From the NCBI RefSeq assembly GCF_900626145.1, contig NZ_LR130816.1, forward strand, positions 712,077 through 776,076: a stretch of 64,000 bases of DNA. Reading direction: 5' to 3'. Within the stretch, counting starts at the first letter, position 1; every line of letters begins with the position of its first letter. Shown piece after piece: positions 25,431 to 35,555 of the stretch. This DNA is from Intestinimonas timonensis. GTDB taxonomy: Bacteria > Bacillota > Clostridia > Oscillospirales > Oscillospiraceae. Position numbers and translations under genes: made by a program. Below the pieces are notes generated by a model that worked only from the letters and a program-made list of their open reading frames with translations, ran no database searches and had not been told where the DNA came from.

Positions 25431-25574
25431 GTTCGCTTCTCCTTTCCGCATAGGGCATTCTTCCACAGCCTATGTGCAAAAGCCGGCCCGCATGCGAAAA
25501 AACCGGGAGAGTCCCGCCGTTTGATCGTCGGGACCCTCCCGGTTCTTCCACAATTTCCGTTTTCCTGTGCGGTC

Positions 25575-26561
25575 TTAGTCCACGCTCCACTCCAGCACGG
25601 TGCCGGTAGAGGCGTCGATCTCAAAGTCGTACTCGGTCCAGCCCACACGGTACTCGCCCTCGTACACGGACCGGCCGTCGTCCCGGTCCAGCTTGAACTC
25701 CCGGAAAGTGCCAGAGGTGGAACCGGCCCGGTCCTGCACAATGGCCTTGGCCTGGGACTCGGTGATGCTGGTGCCGGTGCTGGTAGAGGGGGCATAGTAC
25801 TCGGCGTCGTAGTCATAGCTGCGGACGTCGCCGGTGATGGCATCGATCTCGTAGTCGTACTCCTTGCCGTTGGTGTAGAACTCCACCTCATACTCGGGAC
25901 GGCCGTCGTCCCAGTCCAGCTTCACCTGGACGAAGGTGGCAGCGCTGCTGGAGACGCCGGCGTGGTCCAGGGCGATCTCCTTGGCCTTGGTCTCACCAAT
26001 ATAGTCTCCGGTGTCGCCAGAGGGGACGGTAAAGTTCTCGATGTCAAAATCCACACTGGTGATCTTGCCGGTCTTGGCGTTGATCTCGTAGTCATACTCC
26101 TTGTTTCCGGCGTAGAACTCCACCTCATACTGGGGCTGGCCGTCGTCCCAGTCCAGCTCCACCCGGACGAAGGACACGTCACTGTAAGTGAGGCCGGCGT
26201 GGTCCAGAGCGACCTCCTTGGCCTTGGCTTTGCCAATGTAGTCGCCGCTCACATCGTCCACACCGCCGGTGAGGGTAACGGTGTTGGTATTGCCGTTCCA
26301 GCTCACGTCCATGCCCAGAGCGTTGGCCACCGCCCGGACGGGGAGGTAGGTGGTGCCGTCGATGGTGAAGGGCTCCACCACGTTGCCGTCTCCATCCTTG
26401 GGGGTGACGGTCTCGCCGTTGATGACCAGCTTGATATCGGAGTAGTCCACCCGCACGTTGCGGCTGCCGGTGGCGGCCAGAGCGGGCACGGCCAGACCGG
26501 CCACAGCGGTCACCACCAGGGCGCCGGCCAGCATATCTTTCCATCTGTTCTGATTCTTCAT
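25575..26561 (-). CDS. Secreted protein: copper-amine-oxidase-type N-terminal domain plus three PepSY repeats
   Basis: 328 residues, using the ATG at 26561 (8 bp after GGAGGAA). Signal peptide to about residue 32 (AGLAVPALAATG). Then a stalk-type domain, often called copper amine oxidase N-terminal, at about 35-105 (KLVINGETVTP, YLPVRAVANALGMDVSWN). Three PepSY repeats follow at about 110-180, 185-255 and 262-328, each with AKxxALDHAG, a WDDG-like turn and YDYEIxAxTG. PepSY modules often inhibit or chaperone proteases. It stands alone between two terminator regions; targets are unknown. Confidence 0.85.
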   Translation of the reverse strand: MKNQNRWKDMLAGALVVTAVAGLAVPALAATGSRNVRVDYSDIKLVINGETVTPKDGDGNVVEPFTIDGTTYLPVRAVANALGMDVSWNGNTNTVTLTGGVDDVSGDYIGKAKAKEVALDHAGLTYSDVSFVRVELDWDDGQPQYEVEFYAGNKEYDYEINAKTGKITSVDFDIENFTVPSGDTGDYIGETKAKEIALDHAGVSSSAATFVQVKLDWDDGRPEYEVEFYTNGKEYDYEIDAITGDVRSYDYDAEYYAPSTSTGTSITESQAKAIVQDRAGSTSGTFREFKLDRDDGRSVYEGEYRVGWTEYDFEIDASTGTVLEWSVD

Positions 26562-26567
26562 TGTCAT

Positions 26568-26734
26568 TTCCTCCTTGTAAAGTAAAATACGTTTTATTGA
26601 CGCTCCGCGGACCGTCCGGCCCGCCGGTTCTCGTCCCTTTCTGCCTCTATAACGGACGGCGTCCCGGTTTTATCGCAGGGGTACAAAAAATTTTTTGAAA
26701 AATTTTTAGAGGCGTCCCCCGGTCGCCCCTAAAC
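26568..26734. other. Intergenic region without recognised gene
   Basis: Leader of the PepSY gene plus AT-rich sequence with AAAAAATTTTTT-type runs (about 26684-26708). I see no convincing promoter pair here and no further open frame with a ribosome site. Confidence 0.4.
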
Positions 26735-26766
26735 AAAAAGAGGCCCGCCCATTCGGGCGAGCCTCT
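26735..26766 (-). terminator. Native terminator of asnS
   Basis: Minus strand stem GAGGCTCGCCC / GGGCGGGCCTC with GAAT loop, then TTTTTG. It lies only about 25 bp beyond the outermost copy of the asnS coding tail (26790), not beyond the real asnS stop, which is 493 bp away. This places the repeats between gene and terminator. Confidence 0.9.
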
Positions 26767-27259
26767 CTGGTCACATTCCTGATTTGATTTTAGAAGTCGG
26801 CGCTGCCCACCGTTCTGGGATGGGGCAGGCCCCAGACGATGTCCCATCGTCCGGGGACCCCTTTGGACTTCACTTCCTCGGCGGGAGTGAATCCCGCCTG
26901 CGGCAAGGTCCCGTGCCAACAGCACAGGTCCTTGTACGGCGCTGACGCGCCGCCCCATCTCCGATGGGGCCCCCGACGTCCTGCCCGGGGCGGGCTCTGC
27001 CGGTCCGGCGCGTATTTCTTCTCTTTAGAAGTCGGCGCTGCCCACCGTTCTGGGATGGGGCAGGCCCCAGACGATGTCCCATCGTCCGGGGACCCCTTTG
27101 GACTTCACTTCCTCGGCGGGAGTGAATCCCGCCTGCGGCAAGGTCCCGTGCCAACAGCACAGGTCCTTGTACGGCGCTGACGCGCCGCCCCATCTCCGAT
27201 GGGGCCCCCGACGTCCTGCCCGGGGCGGGCTCTGCCGGTCCGGCGCGTATTTCTTCTCT

Positions 27260-28654
<1,395 letters not shown>

Positions 28655-28704
28655 TGGGTTGATTCCCCTCTCAGCGTCATTAGTGGTATTACACAGTACC
28701 TTAT

Positions 28705-28733
28705 ATTATAACTCCTGGGACGCAAAGCCGCAA
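28705..28733 (-). promoter_or_regulatory. asnS promoter
   Basis: Minus strand TTGCGG (28728-28733), 17 bp, TATAAT (28705-28710), about 50 bp upstream of the ATG. No T-box leader is visible, since the leader is too short. Confidence 0.7.
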
Positions 28734-28800
28734 GTGCGCAGGCCGTTTTCCGCGGTCAAAACCAAAAGAAAAGTCCGCCTCCGGCGGCTGGGAACAGAAC

Positions 28801-28826
28801 AAAAGGCAGCTGCTTTCGCAGCTGCC
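28801..28826 (-). terminator. Hairpin, probable terminator
   Basis: Stem GGCAGCTGC / GCAGCTGCC with a 4-nt loop; on the minus strand it is followed by TTTTGTTC. It lies between tRNA-Arg and asnS and probably ends residual transcription from the tRNA. A further hairpin with arms around AAATCGAA (28888-28921) lies beside it. The rest of 28734-28957 shows no gene. Confidence 0.55.
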
Positions 28827-28957
28827 CCTTATTTCGGATTGGCACTGATGTAAAACGCACTGCCTCACAAGGCTGCACCCAAAACCAAATCGAAGCCCAG
28901 CGAAGCGGGTTCGATTTGGAAAGGAGGAGCAGCGGCATGAGCGCGCTCTGACTTTTG

Positions 28958-28996
28958 AAAAAAAGTCGGAGCAAGCGATATAAAGCTTGCTCCGAC
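28958..28996 (-). terminator. Terminator of tRNA-Arg
   Basis: Minus strand stem GTCGGAGCAAGC / GCTTGCTCCGAC followed by TTTTTTTC, immediately after the tRNA 3' end. Confidence 0.9.
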
Positions 28997-28997
28997 G

Positions 28998-29074
28998 TGG
29001 TACGCCTGAAGGGACTCGAACCCCCAGCCTTCAGAACCGGAATCTGACGCTCTATCCAATTGCGCTACAGGCGC
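28998..29074 (-). tRNA. tRNA-Arg (CCG anticodon)
   Basis: 77 nt including an encoded CCA. Acceptor GCGCCTG pairs with CAGGCGT (first pair G-T). The anticodon stem is TCAGA / TCTGA with loop TTCCGGT, so the anticodon is CCG. T arm GGGGGTTCGAGTCCC. It has its own terminator; there is no neighbouring tRNA. Confidence 0.95.
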
Positions 29075-29183
29075 GTACCTGTGCACCCTTTTAAGTGCCT
29101 AGTTATTATAACAACCTTTTCCTTGTTTGTAAAGGGGTATTTTTGCAAAAAACAAGGCGAGCGTCTTTTTCCGGCGGGCGTTG

Positions 29184-29705
29184 TCAGTATGGAATGGTGC
29201 TCCAGGTGTTAACGCCGGAGAGGTCCAGAAACAGGGGGTGATCCGGGGGCAAAAAGGTGAAAAGAATCATGGCCGCGGCCAGGGCCAGCACGGCCAGGAC
29301 CGACATTGTACCCAAAAATGGGTGTTCTGAGGCATCGGAGAGGAGCTCCGGCAGCAGGAAGCCCACCGCCATGAGCACCACATAGAGCCCGATGTCCACC
29401 GCCAGAGCCTCGCCGCCCATGGTCATATGGTAGAGACAGCCGAAGCCCAGCATGGCCGCCGAGAGCACCAGCGCCGTCAGCAGCCAGGGAGTACGGCACC
29501 CCGGCGGGCCGTTTCTGGTGCGCAGGAACATGGCGGCCAGATAGGGCCAGATCAGGATCTTCAGGTGCTCCCACAGGCTCTCATTCACCGGCGAGAGCAC
29601 CGCCGTCACCGGATTGGGCAGCAGCGTATACAAAAAATGCAGACAGGCGCCCGCCAGCGTGGTCACCACAAAGGTCACCAGCAGTCCCCTCGACAGCTTG
29701 GGCAT
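29184..29705 (-). CDS. DUF6512-like multi-pass membrane protein
   Basis: 173 residues from ATG 29705 (start MPKLSRGLLV); a longer open frame runs upstream. Five membrane helices are visible: about 7-27, 45-62, 73-95, 102-122 and 130-155. The segment SPVNESLWEHLKILIWPYL between the first two is the hallmark of this uncharacterised Firmicute family. It is divergent from spoIVB with a 293-bp gap and has no operon partners. Function unknown. Confidence 0.75.
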   Translation of the reverse strand: MPKLSRGLLVTFVVTTLAGACLHFLYTLLPNPVTAVLSPVNESLWEHLKILIWPYLAAMFLRTRNGPPGCRTPWLLTALVLSAAMLGFGCLYHMTMGGEALAVDIGLYVVLMAVGFLLPELLSDASEHPFLGTMSVLAVLALAAAMILFTFLPPDHPLFLDLSGVNTWSTIPY

Positions 29706-29998
29706 ATGCCATCTCTCCCTCCCGCAGCCGCCCGGGGTGGGACGGCCTTCTGAGATATGGTATGCGCCCAAAGCCCGTTTATGAACCCGTCCGCCTTTTT
29801 TCTGAAAAACCGGTAAAAACCGCCGTGGCCGCCGCCGCCGTCCCCCGTCATTCGGTGCTTTCCACCTCTTCCCATGCCAAAGGTGTGTTTCATTGCCAGT
29901 CCCGGGGCGGCGTTTTTCCCGTCCATGGCGGCCATATTAGCTCTGACGGCTGTTTTTTGATCGCCGTCGGCGTTATTTTTTGCAAAAGGGGTGGTTTT
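29706..29998. other. Divergent intergenic region upstream of spoIVB
   Basis: 293 bp. It contains the spoIVB ribosome site (AAAAGGGGTGG) and a hairpin GACGGC...GCCGTC at about 29947-29970. A forespore (sigma-F/G) promoter is expected for spoIVB, but I could not pick one with confidence. Confidence 0.4.
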
Positions 29999-31090
29999 AT
30001 GAGAGAAGAAGAGCAGGGGCGGCCATGGACCGGCGCCCTTCTGCTGCTGCGGAGCCTGGTTTTGGTGGCGGCCATTGCCATGACGCTGCTGGGGCTGAGC
30101 GTCCGGCCGGCCGCGGCGGAGGCCCTGCCCGCCATGGCAGCCGCGGAGGGCGCCCACATGGTGATCCCCATGGGACGTGCGGTGGGTATCAAGCTCTTTT
30201 CTGACGGCGTGCTGGTGGTAGGGCTTTCCGACGTGACCGGCCAGGCAGGGGAGTGCTCCCCGGCCCGCTCCTGCGGGCTCCGCCAGGGCGACATCATCAC
30301 CCACATCAACAACACCCAGGTGGACACCATTGAGGAGGTCCGGGCGGTGCTCCAGAAGCTGGAGGGAGATCAAATGAGCATCCGCGCCATCCGGGACGAG
30401 GAGCAGGTGCAGTTCACCGCCCAGGCCACCGCCTGCACCGACGGCACCTACCGTCTGGGGGCGTGGATCCGGGACTCCATGGCCGGTATCGGCACCATGA
30501 CCTTCTATGAGCCCTCCACCGGGCTCTTCGGCGCCCTGGGGCACGGCATCAACGATGTGGACACCGCTCTCCTCATGCCTCTGGAGTCGGGGGCCATTCT
30601 GTCCGCCTCCGTCTCCGACGTGAAGAAGGGGGCCGCCGGCGACCCCGGCGAGCTCCACGGCACCTTCCAGACCGACCGGGACCTGGGTGAGCTGTGGGCA
30701 AACACCCCCGGCGGTATCTTCGGCACGCTGGAGGACACCTCCCTGGTCCCCACCGGCGAGTCCATCCCCACCGCCCTCCGGAGCCAGGTGAAGGTGGGCC
30801 CCGCCACCATCCTCTCCAACATCGACGGAGACGAGGTCAAATCCTACGATGTGGAGATCGTCCGGGTCTTCCCCGAGGGCAGCCACGACACCCGGGATCT
30901 GATGGTGAAGGTCACCGATCCCGAGCTGCTGGAGGCCACCGGCGGCATCGTCCAGGGCATGTCCGGCTCTCCCATCCTTCAGGACGGGCGGCTGGTGGGT
31001 GCCGTCACCCACGTGCTGGTCAATGACCCCACCCAGGGTTACGGTATTCTGGCCGAGACCATGCTGAACACCGCTCAGTCCAGCGTATAA
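29999..31090 (+). CDS. spoIVB: SpoIVB peptidase (stage IV sporulation protein B)
   Basis: 363 residues from ATG 29999; an open frame extends upstream without a ribosome site. In sporulation, SpoIVB is made in the forespore, secreted, and cleaves SpoIVFA to trigger pro-sigma-K processing. Visible: an N-terminal membrane anchor (about 12-38), a PDZ domain at about 70-140 ([20 protein letters not shown]), and an S55 peptidase domain with the catalytic His in LGHGIND and Ser in [11 protein letters not shown]. Adjacent to spo0A, the standard arrangement in Bacilli and Clostridia, with a terminator between them. Confidence 0.95.
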   Translation: MREEEQGRPWTGALLLLRSLVLVAAIAMTLLGLSVRPAAAEALPAMAAAEGAHMVIPMGRAVGIKLFSDGVLVVGLSDVTGQAGECSPARSCGLRQGDIITHINNTQVDTIEEVRAVLQKLEGDQMSIRAIRDEEQVQFTAQATACTDGTYRLGAWIRDSMAGIGTMTFYEPSTGLFGALGHGINDVDTALLMPLESGAILSASVSDVKKGAAGDPGELHGTFQTDRDLGELWANTPGGIFGTLEDTSLVPTGESIPTALRSQVKVGPATILSNIDGDEVKSYDVEIVRVFPEGSHDTRDLMVKVTDPELLEATGGIVQGMSGSPILQDGRLVGAVTHVLVNDPTQGYGILAETMLNTAQSSV

Positions 31091-31106
31091 GCCCCTTTCA
31101 GCACCC

Positions 31107-31154
31107 AAAGTGCTGGCCGGGACGGTCATTGACCGCCCCGGCCAGCACTTTTTA
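31107..31154 (+). terminator. Terminator of spoIVB
   Basis: Stem AAGTGCTGGCCGGG...CCCGGCCAGCACTT with an inner GGTCATTGACC hairpin, followed by TTTTT. Confidence 0.92.
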
Positions 31155-31182
31155 AGACCGCTCTCAGTTAGACGGCAAAAAA

Positions 31183-31248
31183 AGTCGAAAGAAATTTGGC
31201 ATTTACTGGTAAAACAGGGTTGCGTCCGCTGTCAATTTGTGGTAAATT
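31183..31248 (+). promoter_or_regulatory. spo0A promoter region with a possible 0A box
   Basis: TTGCGT (31220-31225), 17 bp, TAAATT (31243-31248) with an extended TGG ahead of the -10. AGTCGAA at 31183-31189 differs from the 0A box TGTCGAA by one base, consistent with autoregulation but weak as evidence. Confidence 0.45.
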
Positions 31249-31304
31249 ATGGTTACGGAACAAAGGCAGGGGCCGCCGCGCCTCTGTGGAAGGGGAATTT
31301 GCAC

Positions 31305-32072
31305 ATGGACAGCAAAAAGCGCATTCTTTTGGCCGACGCGGACGACGTCTTCCGGGACCTGCTGCGGGAGACCCTGCTGAACGAGCCTGACTTTGAGATC
31401 GTGGGAGAGACCGGCGACGGGGAGGAGGCGGTGGAGCTGTGCCGCCGTCTGTCCCCGGACCTTTTGGTCATGGACCTGATGCTGACGCAGATGGACGGTC
31501 TGGACGTGCTGGACGCCCTGAACAGCACGGAGAAGCCGCCGGTTCTGGTGCTCTCGGCCCAGGTGCGCGGGAACATGGCGGAGGCGGCTCTGGCCAAGGG
31601 AGCCAGCTACTGCCAGATGAAGCCCTGCAAGCTCTCCTCGGTGGTGGACCGGGTGCGGCTGCTCTCCGGCGCCGCCAAGACTGAGGAGGACCCAGCGGAG
31701 CGCTCCGCCCGCATGCGCCAGAACCTGGAGAGCTCGGTCACCGCCATCATCCACGAGATCGGCGTACCCGCCCACATCAAAGGCTACCAGTACCTGCGCT
31801 ACGCCATTATCATGACGGTGGAAAATATGGAGGTCATCAACGCCGTGACCAAGATCCTCTACCCGGAGGTGGCCAAGCACTTCAACACCACCGCCTCCCG
31901 GGTGGAGCGTGCCATCCGCCACGCCATTGAGGTGGCCTGGGACCGGGGTGACCTGGAGACCCTGCAAAAGTACTTCGGATACACAGTCAGCAATGCCAAG
32001 GGCAAGCCCACCAACTCGGAGTTCATCGCTATGATCGCCGACCGGCTCCAGCTCCAGCGCCGGGAAAACTGA
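31305..32072 (+). CDS. spo0A: Sporulation master regulator Spo0A
   Basis: 255 residues from ATG 31305. Receiver domain at about 5-125 with acidic pocket ADADD, phospho-acceptor Asp in [13 protein letters not shown], the Ser switch residue in VLVLSAQV and Lys in YCQMKPCKL. The Spo0A_C effector domain at about 150-253 shows the recognition region ([20 protein letters not shown], then [14 protein letters not shown]). All key residues are present, so the organism should be able to start sporulation. It is monocistronic, with its own promoter and terminator. Confidence 0.97.
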   Translation: MDSKKRILLADADDVFRDLLRETLLNEPDFEIVGETGDGEEAVELCRRLSPDLLVMDLMLTQMDGLDVLDALNSTEKPPVLVLSAQVRGNMAEAALAKGASYCQMKPCKLSSVVDRVRLLSGAAKTEEDPAERSARMRQNLESSVTAIIHEIGVPAHIKGYQYLRYAIIMTVENMEVINAVTKILYPEVAKHFNTTASRVERAIRHAIEVAWDRGDLETLQKYFGYTVSNAKGKPTNSEFIAMIADRLQLQRREN

Positions 32073-32094
32073 ATCTTTATCCATAAAACCTCAC

Positions 32095-32144
32095 AGAGGG
32101 CGGGGGCGCGGCCTGTGGCCGCACCCCCGCCCTCTGTCCTTTTT
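32095..32144 (+). terminator. Terminator of spo0A
   Basis: Perfect long stem: GAGGGCGGGGGCGCGGCC on the left and its complement with one mismatch on the right, TGT loop, then TCCTTTTTC. Confidence 0.92.
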
Positions 32145-32159
32145 CAGCCCGGAGACAAA

Positions 32160-32396
32160 CTAAAGCTCCTCCAGAAACTTGCTCACCGGCACCTCCAACA
32201 CATCCGAGATGCAGAACAGGGTGTCCAGAGAGATGCCTTTTACAATGGCACCGTTGTTGGCCTCTACCCGACTGATGAAAGACCAGCTCTTGCCGATCCG
32301 CTCGGCAAACTGCTCCTGCGTGTAGCCTTTACACTTTCAATAGTAAGCGATGCGCAGCCCCAGGAGCCGGTAGCGCTCTCTGTATTCCTCGTGCAA
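32160..32396 (-). pseudogene. XRE-family HTH regulator interrupted by an in-frame TGA
   Basis: On the minus strand the frame encodes LGLRIAYY, then TGA (32337-32339), then KCKGYTQEQFAERIGKSWSF, ISRVEANNGAIVKGISLDTL and FCISDVLEVPVSKFLEEL. The whole reads as a typical 78-residue XRE/Cro helix-turn-helix protein in which an Arg-type position after AYY is now a stop. The start would be TTG at 32396 or slightly upstream. Either a recent nonsense mutation or a sequencing error. It is divergent from the small gene at 32532. Confidence 0.75.
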
Positions 32397-32464
32397 TATG
32401 CCCACCCCGATATTATCCTACCGTAAATCGTTGTGGATTGTTGCCGACTATCAGAAACTTATTA

Positions 32465-32493
32465 TTTACTGTCAGCGAAGAATATGTTATTAT
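32465..32493 (+). promoter_or_regulatory. Promoter of the 77-aa gene
   Basis: TTTACT (32465-32470), 17 bp, TATTAT (32488-32493). The region lies between the XRE pseudogene and the small gene and would be the natural operator of the lost regulator. Confidence 0.55.
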
Positions 32494-32531
32494 GAGCGAG
32501 AGAGAGAAATCTGTCGAAACCGGAGGCAGCT

Positions 32532-32765
32532 ATGCTTACTTTATTGGAAACCCTTCAAAAACACCTGGGCTGCCTGTATCTATCTGACCTGCATACAGAC
32601 AAATTCCGGCGGCAGGCCCTTCAGGAGGCACTGGACCTTCCCGCAGACGCCTACCCCCTTGAGCAGTGGCAGGAAGCGGTCAGCTACCTGTTGGGCTGGA
32701 CCCCACCCTCCGCCTCGGTCCAGGAGCTCCGAACGCTGCTGGCCCAGTGCGCCGCCGACCTGTGA
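32532..32765 (+). CDS. Small hypothetical protein, 77 aa
   Basis: MLTLLETLQKHLGCLYLSDL start, preceded by GGAGG at 7-bp spacing and a promoter-like pair upstream. Acidic, mostly helical, no signal or membrane segment: amphipathic helices at about 1-12, 24-35 and 42-52, with a TPPSASVQELRTLLAQC C-terminus. No family recognised. It is divergent from a broken XRE regulator, which may once have controlled it, and is followed by a strong hairpin. Confidence 0.7.
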   Translation: MLTLLETLQKHLGCLYLSDLHTDKFRRQALQEALDLPADAYPLEQWQEAVSYLLGWTPPSASVQELRTLLAQCAADL

Positions 32766-32809
32766 CGGCATCCCCCGCCGCACATCACAATGAAATGATA
32801 TGCAAATAT

Positions 32810-32843
32810 GGAAAGGCCCGCCGCGTAAGCGGCGGGCCTTTCC
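32810..32843. terminator. Bidirectional terminator hairpin
   Basis: Perfect palindrome GGAAAGGCCCGCCGC / GCGGCGGGCCTTTCC with a 4-nt loop, between two convergent small genes. Confidence 0.8.
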
Positions 32844-32891
32844 ATGCTCGGCACAATATATGGAGGTTGGGAAGTGCAGCTCAGGTGCGGC

Positions 32892-33038
32892 TCAATGCCG
32901 GCCCTCGTTGTGGAACATCTCCCCGACGGCGCGCCAGGGGCTCCCCTTCCAATAGTTCTTCCGCGCACCCAAGGAGTACAGATCCTTTTGCAGCAGCTTT
33001 TCCTCACGTGCCTCGACCATACGCATCATTTTTTTCAT
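32892..33038 (-). CDS. Small basic protein, 48 aa, divergent from a LysR gene
   Basis: Translates as MKKMMRMVEAREEKLLQKDL, then YSLGARKNYWKGSPWRAVGE and MFHNEGRH. An AAAGGAG ribosome site lies at good spacing before the ATG at 33038, and a near-consensus promoter stands upstream (33089-33117). It ends near a strong hairpin. Highly charged, with no signal peptide. No family recognised. Its promoter, ribosome site and terminator make it a convincing gene despite its size; the divergent LysR-type regulator is a candidate controller. Confidence 0.7.
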   Translation of the reverse strand: MKKMMRMVEAREEKLLQKDLYSLGARKNYWKGSPWRAVGEMFHNEGRH

Positions 33039-33088
33039 TGTTCTCTACTCCTTTCCCGGAAACTGGCTCTTGCCTTCCTTGTGACCTT

Positions 33089-33117
33089 ATTATACAATGG
33101 CATTAGACATTACGCAA
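33089..33117 (-). promoter_or_regulatory. Promoter of the 48-aa gene
   Basis: Minus strand TTGCGT (33112-33117), 17 bp, TATAAT (33089-33094). Confidence 0.65.
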
Positions 33118-33165
33118 ACGACTCTTTTGCATGCCTCACATTCCAAAACAGAATGGATGGTGCCG

Positions 33166-34047
33166 ATGGAAACGGGAAAATACCGGGCGCTGCTGCGGAC
33201 GGCGGAGCTGGGCAGCATCACCCGCGCGGCGGAGGATCTGGGCTACACACAGAGTGCGGTGAGCCGTATCATCTCCGACCTGGAGCAGGAGTGGGGGGTG
33301 GCGCTCCTCATCCGCGGTCGGTCGGGCGTGGCCCTCACCGCCGCCGGGGAGGCGCTGCTGCCCGGCCTGCGGGCGGTGTGCAACGCAGAGCGGGAGCTTC
33401 AGGAGGAGGTAGCCGAGCTGCACGGCCTCACCCGGGGCACCATCCGGGTGGGCACCTTCAACAGCATCTCGGTCCACTGGCTGCCACGGCTCATGAAGTC
33501 CTTTCTGGAAAAGTACCCCGCCATCCGCTTTGAGATCCTCACCCACATCGAATACCGGGAGATTGAGGACTGGGTGGCCTCAGGCCACGTGGACTGCGGC
33601 TTCATCTCTCTGCCCTGCGCCCTGGACCTGGACACGGTCTTTCTCCGCCGGGACCGGCACATGGCGGTGCTCCCTGCCGACCACCCCCTGGCCGGAGCGG
33701 AATGCTACCCCATTGACCGGTTCGCTCAGGACCCTTACATCAAGCTGGAGGATGATCGGGATCGGGAAGTCATCCAGATCTTTGAGCACTGCGGCGTAAA
33801 GCCCAATCTCCAGTACCTGGTCAACGACGACTACGCCGCCATCTCCATGGTGGAGAGCGGCCTTGGGGTGAGCGTGCTCACCGAGCTGGTCCTCCGGCGC
33901 ACCCCCTATCATGTGGTGGTCAAGCCCCTGGACCCGCCCCAGTTCCGGGACATCGGCCTGGCCGTCCGGGACCGCGAGACCGCCTCTCCCGCCACCGCCC
34001 GCTTCCTCTCCCACGTGGTGGAGACCCTGGCCGCAGGAGAGATTTGA
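33166..34047 (+). CDS. LysR-family transcriptional regulator
   Basis: 293 residues from ATG 33166, chosen because LysR proteins begin a few residues before the first helix (METGKYRALLRTAELGSITR); upstream starts would overlap the divergent promoter. HTH at about 14-60 (AAEDLGYTQSAVSRIISDLE), then a periplasmic-binding-type co-inducer domain at about 85-290. Divergent from the 48-aa gene and followed 54 bp later by the TSCPD-domain gene. Target and ligand unknown. Confidence 0.92.
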   Translation: METGKYRALLRTAELGSITRAAEDLGYTQSAVSRIISDLEQEWGVALLIRGRSGVALTAAGEALLPGLRAVCNAERELQEEVAELHGLTRGTIRVGTFNSISVHWLPRLMKSFLEKYPAIRFEILTHIEYREIEDWVASGHVDCGFISLPCALDLDTVFLRRDRHMAVLPADHPLAGAECYPIDRFAQDPYIKLEDDRDREVIQIFEHCGVKPNLQYLVNDDYAAISMVESGLGVSVLTELVLRRTPYHVVVKPLDPPQFRDIGLAVRDRETASPATARFLSHVVETLAAGEI

Positions 34048-34101
34048 CAGGGGACGTCCCTTGTTATATCATAATAGGCACTGTGCAAAGGAGATGTTTT
34101 C

Positions 34102-34344
34102 ATGACCATCGATTATAAGACCAAGGGCACCTGCTCCAGCCGCATGCTCATCGAAGTGGAGGACGGCGTGGTAAAGTCCCTCCAGGTGACCGGCGGCTGT
34201 AACGGCAACCTCCAGGGCCTCTCCAAGCTGGTGGCCGGCATGAAGGTGGAGGACGTCATTTCCCGGCTGGATGGCATCCGCTGCGGCTTTAAGCCCACCT
34301 CCTGCCCCGACCAGCTGGCCCAGGCCCTCAAGCAGAGCATCTAA
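34102..34344 (+). CDS. TSCPD domain-containing protein (TIGR03905 type)
   Basis: 80 residues: MTIDYKTKGTCSSRMLIEVE, later CNGNLQGLSKLVAGMKVED, ending with TSCPDQLAQALKQSI. The TSCPD motif and the GGCNGNLQGL loop define this small family, related to the C-terminal domain of vitamin B12-dependent ribonucleotide reductases. Four cysteines could bind metal. Preceded by AAAGGAG. Function of the stand-alone form is unknown. Confidence 0.88.
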   Translation: MTIDYKTKGTCSSRMLIEVEDGVVKSLQVTGGCNGNLQGLSKLVAGMKVEDVISRLDGIRCGFKPTSCPDQLAQALKQSI

Positions 34345-34370
34345 AAAATGCCATTGCTTTGTACCTCGCT

Positions 34371-34400
34371 GAAAGACCGCCGGAAGGCGGTCTTTTTCTT
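34371..34400 (+). terminator. Terminator after the TSCPD gene
   Basis: Stem AAGACCGCC / GGCGGTCTT with GGAA loop, then TTTTCTTT. Confidence 0.88.
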
Positions 34401-34512
34401 TGCCCATATCGCAAAATACTATGCAGCCAGCATATTGGTTTAAACGTCCATTCGTGGTAAACTTTAGGCAGCGCTTCTGTGTTCATTTCCACAAAGAGGA
34501 GGAGTCCAAACC

Positions 34513-35498
34513 ATGAAAAAACGCATCCTGTCCCTCTCACCGCCGCGCCCAGCGCCCCCAGCGTCTCCGCCTCCACCAAGAAGTTTGACGGCATGCTCAC
34601 CGCCGACGACCTCCAGGGCGTGTGGTACGCCCACCGGGACCCCTCCACCACCAGCATCGTCTCCAGCTTCCAGTTCGACAACGAGGAGGAGTGGACCTTC
34701 AACGGAGATCAATTTATTTATGCAGTCCACCGTCTGAAGAACGACACCTACTACTATCTCACCGGCACCTTTACCATGACCTCTGCGCCCTATAACGGCG
34801 ACTCCAATATCTGCGAAGTCACTCTGAATCTCAAGTTCGGCGACTGCTACATGAACGACAGCAGCGGCGAGCCGTTCTATCTCCATGAGGTCTATTCCAA
34901 TACCACCGCCACCCGCACCTTCAACGCCAACCTCACCTTCCCCTATGACTGCTTTGTCTACGACGGCAGCACCTTCACCCGTGCGGATGCCCAGACGATC
35001 TATCCCGCCTATGTGACGGTCTTCAACGAACTGGGCGTCCAGGAGCCCGAGCCCGACATGCCCGACACCGACTACGTCCTCTATGACGGCCTGCCCGTTC
35101 CCGACTTCGGTGCCCTCTACGGCATCGAGCCTCTGCCCGAGGATGACAGCGACATCCGTCTGCCCGGCGAGTGGCAGGCGACCATCGACGCCGCCGAGGC
35201 GCTCACCGCCGACATGATTACCTTCCATTACAGCGGCCCCGAGGCTCAGGAGGCCACCGGCGGCGCCTTCCCGCCCTCCATCGACCCCTTCTTCTTTACC
35301 GACTACGAAGCAGTGCTGGAGGAGTGCGGCTTCAAGGGCGAGTACCGGGACACTTACGGCGGCAGACAGTTCTTCTATGTGGGCTACGGCTATCTGGTCT
35401 CCTACGACGTAATCCACATCCCGGAGAATTACCACACCTTTGACCTGCCCCAGCGCTACAACAGCGACGAGGTGGTCATTTACATCCAGCCCGACTGA
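34513..35498 (+). pseudogene. Secreted protein gene with a damaged signal peptide (frameshift near 34535)
   Basis: A good ribosome site (AAAGAGGAGGAG) precedes ATG 34513, which encodes MKKRILSL and then runs off in the wrong frame. The main frame continues as TAAPSAPSVSASTKKFDGML, a normal signal-peptide end (SVSA cleavage), followed by about 310 intact residues. The hydrophobic core between the two parts is missing, so a small deletion has shifted the frame. The body is rich in beta-type and aromatic residues (DLQGVWYAHRDPSTTSIVSS) and has no recognised family. Alternatives: a sequencing error, or a start upstream at 34479 giving a leaderless protein. Confidence 0.65.
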
Positions 35499-35510
35499 TC
35501 CATGAAAGCA

Positions 35511-35550
35511 AAACAGCCCCTCCGGCATTGGCCGGAGGGGCTGTTTTTTG
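35511..35550. terminator. Bidirectional terminator
   Basis: Stem AACAGCCCCTCCGGC / GCCGGAGGGGCTGTT followed by TTTTTTG on the plus strand and by GTTTTGC on the minus strand. Serves the convergent genes on both sides. Confidence 0.92.
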
Positions 35551-35555
35551 TGTTT

